A DNA stretch of 64,000 nt, taken from IMG/VR virus record IMGVR_UViG_3300027659_000011, positions 1 through 64,000 of that record. The stretch is one strand, 5' to 3'. This stretch comes from a virus. Positions 36,106-45,790 of this stretch are shown one piece after another. How positions within the stretch are numbered: the first letter of the stretch is position 1; every line of letters starts with the position of its first letter. The position numbers and the translations under genes are program-made. Under the pieces are notes generated by a model, which was given only the letters and a program-made list of their open reading frames with translations, was not told the origin of the DNA and did no database searches.

Positions 36106-39100
36106 ATGGCAACAGAACAATCAACGATTGAAGTAAACGTACTCACCAAGGGCTTAACTGAAGCCACGGCGAGTGCGCAGAAATTACATGATATAATGAA
36201 GGCAACTTCGAACATAGCCGCGAATATTCGTATTCCTACGGCTGTTCAGGCTGCCCAAGAACAAGTAGCTGCTACAAATAATAGAAGATCTTCACCAGTT
36301 ATGGCTGGTTCGACTCCTAAAGGTGGAGGCAAGGGCAATGAGTATGGTACTGCAAGAGGTACTCTAGGCACAGGCGCTGAAGGCCGAGACTTCGCTAAAC
36401 AAGCTCAAGGTCTTGGTGGACTAGTACACGTTTATGCTACATTTGCAGCTAACTTATTTGCTGTTTCCGCAGCATTTTCTGCACTTTCAAAAGCAGCAGA
36501 TACTACTAACATTATCAAAGGTTTAGATCAACTAGGTGCCCAAAGTGGTAGATCTCTTGGCGGAGTTGCCAAGGCTATGGTTGAAGTTACTGGTGGTGCT
36601 TTAAGTTTAAGAGAAGCAATGACTTCTACAGCGCTTGCAAGTTCTGCAGGCATGACTAATGCTGCCATGATAAGAATGACTGAAGTAGCTAAAAAGGCTA
36701 GTTTGGCTCTTGGTAGAGATATGGGCGATTCTATGGATCGTCTTACAAAAGGTATTGCTAAAGTTCAGCCCGAACTATTAGACGAACTTGGTATTATGGC
36801 TAGGGTTATTCCTTCTCAAGAAAAATATGCTAGAGAATTAGGTAAATCCGTAAGTGCTTTAACTGACTTTGAAAAGAAGCAAGCGTTTGCTAATGCTGTA
36901 TTAGAAGAAGGTGAAAGAAAATTTAGTTCAATTAATATTGATACTAATCCCTATACACAACTGTCAGCAAGTTTAGCTAACGTAGCGCAGACTGGCCTAG
37001 AGTTAGTAAATACCGTACTTGGACCATTAGCCTCAAGCTTAGCAAAAAGTCCAACAGCATTAGGACTAGCACTTACAGGTATTGCCGGTATATTATTAAA
37101 ACAAGCCATTCCAGCACTAGGACAATACAGAAAAGGGCTTGAAGCAGTAAATGCAGAAAACTTGAAAAAAGTTTCTGAAATGCAGAAGATTCAAGGTGAA
37201 GCAGGTTATGATTACGATACTAAAATCGTAGGCGAACGAGCACGTAAAAAATATTTAGTAGAAAAAGACTTTGCTACAAAGTCTCTAGATGAGCAAAAAA
37301 AGATAACGGCCCAAGCAAATAAAATTGCAGATGCAGCAGCAGAAGCCTCAGCAGCTAGAGCAACTAGTTTACTAGGTCACGAAACGACAACTAATAAAAT
37401 TCGTGACAGAATGTATCAAACCACTGCTATAAGTGGTGCAAAATATAATGTAAGCCAAATTCAAGGCGCATATGGTATGACTGCAGCATTTTCACAACTA
37501 AGTGAAGAGATGACAAAACTTCAATCTAAAACTAATACTATTGATGTTGGTGGTGGATTGATGCGCCAAGTCCCTGCAATTAATAAATTTAGCGCAGCAC
37601 TAGTAGGTATATCTGGAGCCATAGCTATTATAGGAACTACAATAGGTACTTTAATAAATCGTTTCGCACCATGGATTATAGCAATTACAGCTTTTGCATC
37701 TGCTGTATCGTTTTTAATAGATTACTTTAAAACAGCTACTACAGCAGTAAATGCTTCAGCAAAAGCCCTTGAAGGAATAACCACAGCAGCTAAAACCATA
37801 GGCGATACTCTTGATGCTATAGAGAAAAAACCATTTTTAGAGCAAATTAGTAATGCATCTGTACAAGCTAAAGCTGCGGCCATAAATGAACTTAGTTCAA
37901 GCTTAGGGCTACTAGTAAAACGCAATAAAGAAGCCAGTGAAAAAGTAGCAAAAGGTAGTTATGCGGATTCAATTGGAGATCAACGCTTGACTTACCGTTT
38001 AGATAGAGCCTATAAGGTAGGAGACGCCTATACAAGTAATTTAGGTAGAGAACTAGCAGATGGAACACAACAAGCATTAGTTGCAGCTTCTAAGTTAATA
38101 GTAGGTAGCACAGAAGAAGCAACCTACAGAGCCAGTATTAAGAATATATTAGGTATATCATATAGCGACTCAGATAATTTAGAAAAACAACTGAAAAATA
38201 TACCAGACGAATTAATTAAGAAATTACCTAAATTACAAAAATCTTTAGAGGATACCAATAAAGCTATAAATAATGCAGCGTCCGCAGGTAAAGAGCTTGA
38301 TGACGCTTGGACTGCAGCTACAAAAACTTTTGATAATTTAATGACTAGTTTAGCTATAACAGATCCACTTGGCAAACTAGGTGATGAAACTATTAAAGTT
38401 GGTATAGCCATGACTAAGGCTTTTGAAGATCCTGCAAATAAATTAGCAGAATTAAGTAAAACTTCTAAGGATATGTCTAGACTAAGATTTATGTCCCCTG
38501 AAACTGCAAAAGACATGATGTTATTTGCAGGACAATTAGATCAATCCGCTAAAAAAGTAGACAAGCTAAAAGAAAAATTAAAAACTTCTAGAGAAAATGA
38601 AAATAAATCTTCTAAAGAAGTCGGAATGTTTGGAAAATTCACAGACTTTTTAGGAATTACAGATAATCCTGGTGATTTAAAGAAAGCACAACAAGAGTCT
38701 AAAAATATTAACAAACAGATTGCTGCTGAAGCTAATAATGTAGAATACCAAAAATTATACTTAAAATCTCAAGATGAAGTATTTGCTAAAGGTGCAAAAC
38801 TTGTAAACGATTCTATAAGTCAATCATTTGCTAAAGCAAATATTGCCTTAAGCCAAACCGTTTTAGCTAATGCAGGAAATACTAAAGAAGGTATAAGAGC
38901 ATTAGCAGATTTAGCAAAACAACAAATAGATGTTGAATCTGGCAATCTTAATGCAATGCTTCAATTAGCAATAGTTACCAGTGAACTAGCTAAAATTCAA
39001 GAAGAAATATTAATTGCAGAAAAACGCAAAGAATTAAAAAGAGATAATAAAGACGGTAATATTAGCAATGAGGATTTTAAACGTCAATCAAGCGAGCTTA

Positions 39101-42100
39101 CTAAAAGAGCAATTATACTAGAAACATCTAGAGAAAAGCAAAATGCTTCATTTAAAAATAATGCTGCAGACTTAAATGCCACAGGTCCAGGCTCAGACAT
39201 TACAAGACGAGCTGCTCAAATGAATTACCCTTTAGTGTCTATGACAGAATCAGTAAGAGCACAATTAGCTTTAAATACAGCTAAAAAAATGGGTATAGAC
39301 ATTGATGCAAAAGGTAAAGAAATACTACTTGATATTGATGGAATTATCCGTCGTAATGATTTGACATCTAAAGGTTTAAGTCTAAAAGCTGCAGAATTAG
39401 GTCTTCTTGCTCAAAGTTCTCAGTATGAAAGTGAAGCTGCAGTATTGCAAAAACAAAGTATTGATCGCAGTATTACAGATCTTGCACAAGAAAAAGAGAG
39501 ACTAAACATAGTTGGTCAAATAAAAGACGCAGAAATGCGTGCTAGTCAGGCAACAGATCCAAAAACTAAAGCCACAGCTAATGCCAGTGCACTGAAGTTT
39601 AGAAATGATCTAGCTGATAAAGAAAAACAGATTGCAATGGATGTTCAAATACTGGATCTTAAAAATATCCAAGAACTAAAAAATGCAAAAATTGCAGAAT
39701 TTAACTACTTAAAGGATTTCCAGTTATTAAATAATACAATTAATACTGAGAGTTTGTCAGCAATTCAATCTACTACTAGTTTATATTTAGACTTTGTACA
39801 ACAGCAAAAGGCCGGTATAGAACTAAGTAACTTAAAACTTAATTTTGATAAGCAGTCTAACGCAGAGTTACAAAATCAAATTATATTACAAGATCGACTA
39901 AATAAACTCAGAAGAGATTCTAGCTCAGATCCTAAAACAGTATTAATAGCACAAGAGGCACTATCACAGTCTACAGCAAAAATAGCTCAAACTCAAATGA
40001 AGTACGAAGCTGATGTTGCCAACGTCAACATTAAAAATCAAAAGCTAAGATTAGACGGATTGGAATCAATACGTAAAAGACAAGCAGATTTAGCTTTTTC
40101 AGAAATAGAAAGCGCTAATAAAATAGCTCTTATTAAACTAGATGCAGAAGATAAGTTAATTCAGGCAAAACTAAGTTTAGGTAGAATTTCTGAAACTACA
40201 GCTGCCAGAATGACAGCAAAACTTGCTCAAGATAGATTTGAGAAAGAACTAGATACTCAAAGTAAGGCAGAGAAAAAACTTCAAGAAGAAGAATTTAATG
40301 CTAAACTGGCTAGAGCAGATCAGCTAAATAGTGCTTTAACCGAGCTAAATAGAGAGCAAGAAACTGAACGTGTAGAAGCAGCACGTAAAGCCCAAGAAGA
40401 GATTGACAAACTTAGAAAAACACCAGTTTCTATACCTGGACAAGATATACCAGGATCTAAGTCTCAAGATGTCATTGACACTGGTATAGCTCAACAAGTA
40501 GAAAAGCTTAATAATCTTCAAGAAGTTCAAAACAAGCAAGCTCAAGAAACAAGAAACAATTTTGCACTACAAGATAGTGAAGCTACTAGTGCTGCAAATA
40601 GACGCGTAGCTGAACAAGGTGCTTTAAATACGCTTAAAAAACAAGAGCTACAGTACGCATTTCAGATTGGTGAACAACAAGCTAAACTTAACCAATTATC
40701 TAAAGACCAAGCTTTCTACACAGAAATGGCAGAATCAGCTGCAAAAAGTTTTGCAGCAGGATTAACAGATGCTGGTAAAGCTATGGGTGATGTAATTAAG
40801 TTATTTGCACAAACTGCAACAATAACAGAAAAATATAACATCGAAAGACTTAATGCTGAAAAAGCCATAGCCGATAAAGCAGGAAAAACAGCAGAAGATC
40901 AGAAAAGAGATGTAACAAATCTTAATCAATTAGATGCAAAATATTATGCAAGTAAGCTTGATGGGGCCGCTAGTATAGCTAGTGCTTCTGCAGGTTTATT
41001 TGATAAAGATAGTAAAACTTATAAACAGTTGATGAGTTTAGAAAAAGCGTTTCACTTAATGAAAATTGCTGGTATGGTATTTCAACAAGCTATGTTCCTA
41101 AAAGACTGGGTTGTTAGAATGACTAGTACTAAAGCAGAGATGGCTTTAACTGGTACTAAAAATGCCACTGATACTGGAAGCTCAATGTTTGGTAGCTTGG
41201 GTAAAATGTTTGGTTTTGGTGGTCCTAGTACTGCTGCTGCCGGCACTGCTAGTCAGACTGCACTAGTTACAACAGATCTAGCTATGGGCGGAGGTGCAAT
41301 GGCTGGAAACGCAGCAACAACTGCAGCAACCGCAACTGGTGGAGCCACAGCAGGAGCAGCAGGAGCAGGTGGCATGGGTGCAAGTCTAATGGCCGCAGGC
41401 CCTTATGTATTAGCAGCAGTTGCTGTATACAAGCTACTTGGGCTTGGTGATAAAAAACCACCAGGACCAACTCCTGAAGAACTAGCCTCAGTTAGTGGTA
41501 CGGGTATGCGTTATAATGCTGCAGGCAAACTAGAAGCAACAGGTACAGGTGCTTTAGGAGATGCTAAAGCAGCTAATGAAAGCATAGCAAAAAGTATTGA
41601 CTATTTAGGTAAAATTAACTACGAAAACTTACAGTTTGATAAAAATAAAGCCCTAGTAGCATTAGAAGCTATTAGAGATAATACTGAAAACTTTGTAAAT
41701 TCAATTGGAGCAACTGGTAAAATAGGAGATATGACCGCAGGTGGAGTAGAGTTAAACAAGAAAAGCGGATTCTTAGGATTTAGTTCCAGCGCTACTAGTT
41801 TAGCAGCTAGTGGTGTAATTATATCTGGTACTATCGGTCAAATTGCTGATGGGCTGGGAGGATCTGTTAAAAAGTTTGAAGATATTAGAACACAGACTAG
41901 TAAGTGGTGGGGTTTAAAAACCCGCACCACTATAGACCGTTCATATCAAGAAGTAAACCAGGATGCAAAAGATTTTCTACAAGCTACAGTAGGTAGTTTT
42001 AGAGCAGGAATTCAGGCGTCAGCAGCTGCATTTGGTCAAGACGGTGGAATATTAAAACCAATTATTGATCAAATGGATATCAGCTTTACTGCATATCAAA

Positions 42101-43761
42101 CGGGTGAAACCAGTGCTGATTTTGCTAAAAGAGTTGAACAAGAACTTGGAAATAAACTAGACCTAGCATTCAAAACCGTATTCCCAGGAATAGAAAATTT
42201 AGCAAATAGATTTCAAAACTTTGGTGAAACCCTATCTGAATTTGCATTTAGAGTTCAAGGGGACTCAGAGCAGATCAAATTTGCATTTCAATCAATTGGT
42301 CAAGCTTATATTACTAAGCCAGGCACTGACGCAATGATTCAAAGAGAATACGAACAAAGCTTAATTAAAGCATTTGGTGGATCTCAAGAACTGTTTTCAG
42401 CTATTGATAAATATGGAAATAGTATGCTTACTGAAGCCGAAAGACTTGCTCCAGTACGTGATAACGTCAATAAGAAATTATTAGAGCTATTTCCTGCATT
42501 GCAATCAGGTGGTAAATCCTTAATTACTACCAGAGAAGAATTTAATAATCTCAGAAAAACTCTTGATCCTCTTAGTCCTGCTACTGCAGATTTATGGGCA
42601 CAAATGACTAGACTTGGTCCAGCATTTGCTTCAGTTACTGAAGAAGCTAATAATTTAGCAGAAACGGAACTTAAGAAAGCTAAACAAGATCAGTTATTAA
42701 CTATATTAGCTCTTAAAAATGACGATATAAGCAAATTAAAAGCTTTAACACTTACTAGACAGCGTGAATTAGATGCTATGGATGATTTACTAAAACCAAA
42801 TCAACTATATATCTATGCCCTACAAGATGAAGCAGCTGCAAAAGATAAGCTACAGACTTCTTATGACAAAGTTAAAACAGCAATTAATAGTACTATTGAT
42901 AGTTTAAAATCTCAGGTTACTGTGTTACAGGATTATAAGAAAAATCTACAGATGAGTGACAAAGGTAATCTAACACCACAAGAAGCTTATGCAGCTTCTA
43001 AAGGACAGTTAGATTCAGCTGCTGCTTTAGCACAGCAAACACTTGGAGCAGGAGCTTCTAAAGCAGAAATTGCTGCAAGAGATAAAGCTGTTTCAAGTTT
43101 ACCCAATTTAATAGATCAATTCTTAAATCAATCTAGAACTTCTTTTGCTAGTGGTGATCAATATCAAGCTGATTACTCTTGGGTAAATGGTTTGCTTGAT
43201 ACTACTACTGCACAATTAACAGCTCAAGAAACTGACGCAGAAAGACAGTTAAGTGTTTTAAATAATAGTGTTAGTTATTTAACTACAATTGATGAAAATA
43301 CTAAAACAACAGCAAGCCTAATGGGAGAATTCATAGCTAATCAAGTTAGTTATGAAACTGCAGCACTAAGTGCTACAAAGCTTCTAACAGAAGAGTTAAA
43401 AGGTATATTATCAAGTTTACCTACAAAAGTAAAAGGATATGCTTCTGGCGGCTTAGCTGGTAGAGGTATAAACATGGTTGGAGAACAAGGACCAGAGTTA
43501 GTAGATTTCGCCTCACCAGGTAGAGTCTATACAGCTGGACAGACCGCTGCTTTTGGAGATAATACTGCACTAGTTGCTGAGTTAAAAGCTTTAAGAGATG
43601 AAATGTCTCAGTTACGTTCGGAACAAAAAGAACAAACTGGACATATTATTCAAAGCAATTATGATGCTAACCAGAAAAATGCGCAAGCAGTTTCTAATGT
43701 TACAGAAAATGCTATTAAGCAACAGACGTGGAAAGAACGTTCTCAAGTTGTAATAGCTTAA
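36106..43761 (+). CDS. Tape measure protein
   Basis: A 2551-residue protein whose length sets tail length; at about 0.15 nm per residue this predicts a tail near 380 nm, very long for a siphovirus. The start is the ATG preceded by GGAGG, not the one 18 bases earlier. Hydrophobic stretches occur near residues 105-130 and 500-545 and around 1735-1770. Long charged helical and coiled-coil regions fill the middle. The C-terminus contains GYASGGLAGRGINMVGEQGP followed by ELVDFASPGRV, a hallmark of tape measure C-termini. No lytic transglycosylase or peptidase domain is evident. Confidence 0.93.
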   Translation: MATEQSTIEVNVLTKGLTEATASAQKLHDIMKATSNIAANIRIPTAVQAAQEQVAATNNRRSSPVMAGSTPKGGGKGNEYGTARGTLGTGAEGRDFAKQAQGLGGLVHVYATFAANLFAVSAAFSALSKAADTTNIIKGLDQLGAQSGRSLGGVAKAMVEVTGGALSLREAMTSTALASSAGMTNAAMIRMTEVAKKASLALGRDMGDSMDRLTKGIAKVQPELLDELGIMARVIPSQEKYARELGKSVSALTDFEKKQAFANAVLEEGERKFSSINIDTNPYTQLSASLANVAQTGLELVNTVLGPLASSLAKSPTALGLALTGIAGILLKQAIPALGQYRKGLEAVNAENLKKVSEMQKIQGEAGYDYDTKIVGERARKKYLVEKDFATKSLDEQKKITAQANKIADAAAEASAARATSLLGHETTTNKIRDRMYQTTAISGAKYNVSQIQGAYGMTAAFSQLSEEMTKLQSKTNTIDVGGGLMRQVPAINKFSAALVGISGAIAIIGTTIGTLINRFAPWIIAITAFASAVSFLIDYFKTATTAVNASAKALEGITTAAKTIGDTLDAIEKKPFLEQISNASVQAKAAAINELSSSLGLLVKRNKEASEKVAKGSYADSIGDQRLTYRLDRAYKVGDAYTSNLGRELADGTQQALVAASKLIVGSTEEATYRASIKNILGISYSDSDNLEKQLKNIPDELIKKLPKLQKSLEDTNKAINNAASAGKELDDAWTAATKTFDNLMTSLAITDPLGKLGDETIKVGIAMTKAFEDPANKLAELSKTSKDMSRLRFMSPETAKDMMLFAGQLDQSAKKVDKLKEKLKTSRENENKSSKEVGMFGKFTDFLGITDNPGDLKKAQQESKNINKQIAAEANNVEYQKLYLKSQDEVFAKGAKLVNDSISQSFAKANIALSQTVLANAGNTKEGIRALADLAKQQIDVESGNLNAMLQLAIVTSELAKIQEEILIAEKRKELKRDNKDGNISNEDFKRQSSELTKRAIILETSREKQNASFKNNAADLNATGPGSDITRRAAQMNYPLVSMTESVRAQLALNTAKKMGIDIDAKGKEILLDIDGIIRRNDLTSKGLSLKAAELGLLAQSSQYESEAAVLQKQSIDRSITDLAQEKERLNIVGQIKDAEMRASQATDPKTKATANASALKFRNDLADKEKQIAMDVQILDLKNIQELKNAKIAEFNYLKDFQLLNNTINTESLSAIQSTTSLYLDFVQQQKAGIELSNLKLNFDKQSNAELQNQIILQDRLNKLRRDSSSDPKTVLIAQEALSQSTAKIAQTQMKYEADVANVNIKNQKLRLDGLESIRKRQADLAFSEIESANKIALIKLDAEDKLIQAKLSLGRISETTAARMTAKLAQDRFEKELDTQSKAEKKLQEEEFNAKLARADQLNSALTELNREQETERVEAARKAQEEIDKLRKTPVSIPGQDIPGSKSQDVIDTGIAQQVEKLNNLQEVQNKQAQETRNNFALQDSEATSAANRRVAEQGALNTLKKQELQYAFQIGEQQAKLNQLSKDQAFYTEMAESAAKSFAAGLTDAGKAMGDVIKLFAQTATITEKYNIERLNAEKAIADKAGKTAEDQKRDVTNLNQLDAKYYASKLDGAASIASASAGLFDKDSKTYKQLMSLEKAFHLMKIAGMVFQQAMFLKDWVVRMTSTKAEMALTGTKNATDTGSSMFGSLGKMFGFGGPSTAAAGTASQTALVTTDLAMGGGAMAGNAATTAATATGGATAGAAGAGGMGASLMAAGPYVLAAVAVYKLLGLGDKKPPGPTPEELASVSGTGMRYNAAGKLEATGTGALGDAKAANESIAKSIDYLGKINYENLQFDKNKALVALEAIRDNTENFVNSIGATGKIGDMTAGGVELNKKSGFLGFSSSATSLAASGVIISGTIGQIADGLGGSVKKFEDIRTQTSKWWGLKTRTTIDRSYQEVNQDAKDFLQATVGSFRAGIQASAAAFGQDGGILKPIIDQMDISFTAYQTGETSADFAKRVEQELGNKLDLAFKTVFPGIENLANRFQNFGETLSEFAFRVQGDSEQIKFAFQSIGQAYITKPGTDAMIQREYEQSLIKAFGGSQELFSAIDKYGNSMLTEAERLAPVRDNVNKKLLELFPALQSGGKSLITTREEFNNLRKTLDPLSPATADLWAQMTRLGPAFASVTEEANNLAETELKKAKQDQLLTILALKNDDISKLKALTLTRQRELDAMDDLLKPNQLYIYALQDEAAAKDKLQTSYDKVKTAINSTIDSLKSQVTVLQDYKKNLQMSDKGNLTPQEAYAASKGQLDSAAALAQQTLGAGASKAEIAARDKAVSSLPNLIDQFLNQSRTSFASGDQYQADYSWVNGLLDTTTAQLTAQETDAERQLSVLNNSVSYLTTIDENTKTTASLMGEFIANQVSYETAALSATKLLTEELKGILSSLPTKVKGYASGGLAGRGINMVGEQGPELVDFASPGRVYTAGQTAAFGDNTALVAELKALRDEMSQLRSEQKEQTGHIIQSNYDANQKNAQAVSNVTENAIKQQTWKERSQVVIA

Positions 43762-43765
43762 AATC

Positions 43766-43793
43766 AGCCCCAGCTTTGCCTGGGGCTTTTTTT
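43766..43793 (+). terminator. Terminator after the tape measure gene
   Basis: AGCCCCAG pairs with CTGGGGCT and is followed by seven T. Confidence 0.9.
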
Positions 43794-43813
43794 GTGCCAA
43801 ACAAAAATTATGC

Positions 43814-43842
43814 TTGACTAAATATGCTTAAACGAGTATAAT
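43814..43842 (+). promoter_or_regulatory. Promoter of the tail tip operon
   Basis: TTGACT, a 17-base spacer and TATAAT, without the extended -10 TG. The AGGAG ribosome binding site follows before the gene at 43868. Confidence 0.75.
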
Positions 43843-43867
43843 ATAGTAGATTGATATAGGAGCGCTT

Positions 43868-45790
43868 ATGGCAATAAATTATACCCAAGCATGGCTTGAA
43901 GATCCTACAAGCATACGTGGAATATTAGTAGAAGTAACAGTTAAAGACTTGCAAGGTATATACGGTACTGCTGGTAGCGAAAACATTATATACTTATCTA
44001 ATATTGGCTATGTTTCAGGAGACTCTCAAACTAGCTATCTGCCATTTTTAACAGGCAGTTTACAAACAACAGAATCAATATCTATTGACGGTTCACTAAC
44101 AATGTCTTTTGGTGATATAGCAGTAGTAAATACAAGTGGTGAAAGAGATGACTGGTTAGATAGTACTAAGTTTATTTGGACAAATAGACCTATTAAAGTA
44201 TATCTTGGCGATCCAAGATGGCAGTTAGAAACACTTACCGATATTCACGATACAACCACCGGCGGCTTCCAAAAAATATTTGACGGCATTGTATCTGATA
44301 TAGATTCTAGTGGCAGAGACGTACTTAATATTAAAGTACGTGATAAATTACAAAGATTAAATGAGCCTTTAACAGATAATAAACTAGGTACTAACGGTAC
44401 TTGGGGCCAAGGGCAAAGTAATCAAGACTCTATACGCCCACTAGTTTTTGGTGAAGTTTTTAATATCAGCCCTATATTAGTAGATCCAAGTCAGTTAGAG
44501 TACATGTTTCATGATGTTAATGTTGGAACAAATATTAAAGCCACAACAGCGGGTACAAATTTAATAACTTGCACAAGTACTAAAGGTTTTGTACTTAATG
44601 CAACCGTAGTATTCACAGCTACTGTAGTAGTATCTGGAACAGGACTAACACCTGCTACTGCGGTATTTGGTGGACTAGTTGCGGGTACTACTTACTATAT
44701 TAAAACAATTAATAGTGATACCACTTTTACAGTATCTACAACTAGTGGTGGTTCAGTAGTGTCTTTAACTACAGCTGCTGCAGTTACTACTGCAACAGTA
44801 CAAGCAGAAGCCCGAGTATCTAGCGCAGAGTTAGTAATTGAGATAAGAGATAATGGAGTGCCAATATATACAGATCAAAGCGTATATACTCTTACTGGAG
44901 TACCTAGACCTCAAGGTGCTACTATTAATTACACTACAGGTAAATTTAAGTTAACTAAACCACCAAGTGGGACAATAACTGCTAGTATACAAGGTGCTAA
45001 AAGATCAGTTAATATTAGTACTGGTCAACTAGTAGAAGGCACATACGTAAATAATATAGCTAATATAATTGCTCTTATAGTTACTCAATATGGATTAGCT
45101 TCTGTACGTTTATCTCCCTCAGACATTGATTTAGTTAATTTTAGTAGTTTTGCTACTGCTAATACGCAGTCTGTTGGTATTGCTATAACAGATAGAACTA
45201 ATACACTTCAAGCATGTAGATTCATTGCTAATAGTGCTAATGCTAATCTATTTATGAATCGCACAGGATTATTACAGTTATTACAGCTTGGAACACCTAC
45301 TTCAGACGATAAAGTGTATATTACTGATAACGATATATTACATCATTCTTTACAAATATCTAGTAAAACTAATGTTATGGCAGCTACTAAAGTGGCCTAT
45401 TGCAGAAATTATACACCACAAACAACATTAGCATCCACACTTCCAGCTAATCATAATAAAATATTTCAAGAGCCCTGGCTTTCAAATACTGTTGTGGATT
45501 CAACAGTTCAATCTGATTATAAATTAGATTCTACACCAGTTCAACTTGAAACTGCTTTAATTAGAGGAACACACTCTGCAGCATTAGCTCAAAGTCTTAA
45601 CTCGTATTGGAAAGTACCAAGAATTATTTACTCTTTCACAGGTACTAGCAAACTATTATCCCTTAAACTAGGTCAAGCTGTAAATATTATACACAATAGA
45701 TTTGGTTTAACTTCTGGTAAAGATGGTCAAGTTATATCTTTAAGCCCTAATTGGGTATCCGGAACTATATCTGTAGAGGTAATAATTTAA
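43868..45790 (+). CDS. Tail tip (distal tail/hub) protein
   Basis: A 640-residue protein, first gene after the tape measure. The N-terminal 210 residues (SLTMSFGDIAVVNTSGERDD, then FQKIFDGIVSDIDSSGRDVL, then IRPLVFGEVFNISPILVD) resemble hub proteins that start tail tube growth. Residues about 225-320 are an inserted repeat domain with LVAGTTYYIKTINSDTTFTV that recurs in the next protein. The C-terminal half returns to hub-like sequence (ITDNDILHHSLQISSKTNVM). Specific equivalence to Dit or Tal cannot be proved by eye. Confidence 0.65.
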   Translation: MAINYTQAWLEDPTSIRGILVEVTVKDLQGIYGTAGSENIIYLSNIGYVSGDSQTSYLPFLTGSLQTTESISIDGSLTMSFGDIAVVNTSGERDDWLDSTKFIWTNRPIKVYLGDPRWQLETLTDIHDTTTGGFQKIFDGIVSDIDSSGRDVLNIKVRDKLQRLNEPLTDNKLGTNGTWGQGQSNQDSIRPLVFGEVFNISPILVDPSQLEYMFHDVNVGTNIKATTAGTNLITCTSTKGFVLNATVVFTATVVVSGTGLTPATAVFGGLVAGTTYYIKTINSDTTFTVSTTSGGSVVSLTTAAAVTTATVQAEARVSSAELVIEIRDNGVPIYTDQSVYTLTGVPRPQGATINYTTGKFKLTKPPSGTITASIQGAKRSVNISTGQLVEGTYVNNIANIIALIVTQYGLASVRLSPSDIDLVNFSSFATANTQSVGIAITDRTNTLQACRFIANSANANLFMNRTGLLQLLQLGTPTSDDKVYITDNDILHHSLQISSKTNVMAATKVAYCRNYTPQTTLASTLPANHNKIFQEPWLSNTVVDSTVQSDYKLDSTPVQLETALIRGTHSAALAQSLNSYWKVPRIIYSFTGTSKLLSLKLGQAVNIIHNRFGLTSGKDGQVISLSPNWVSGTISVEVII

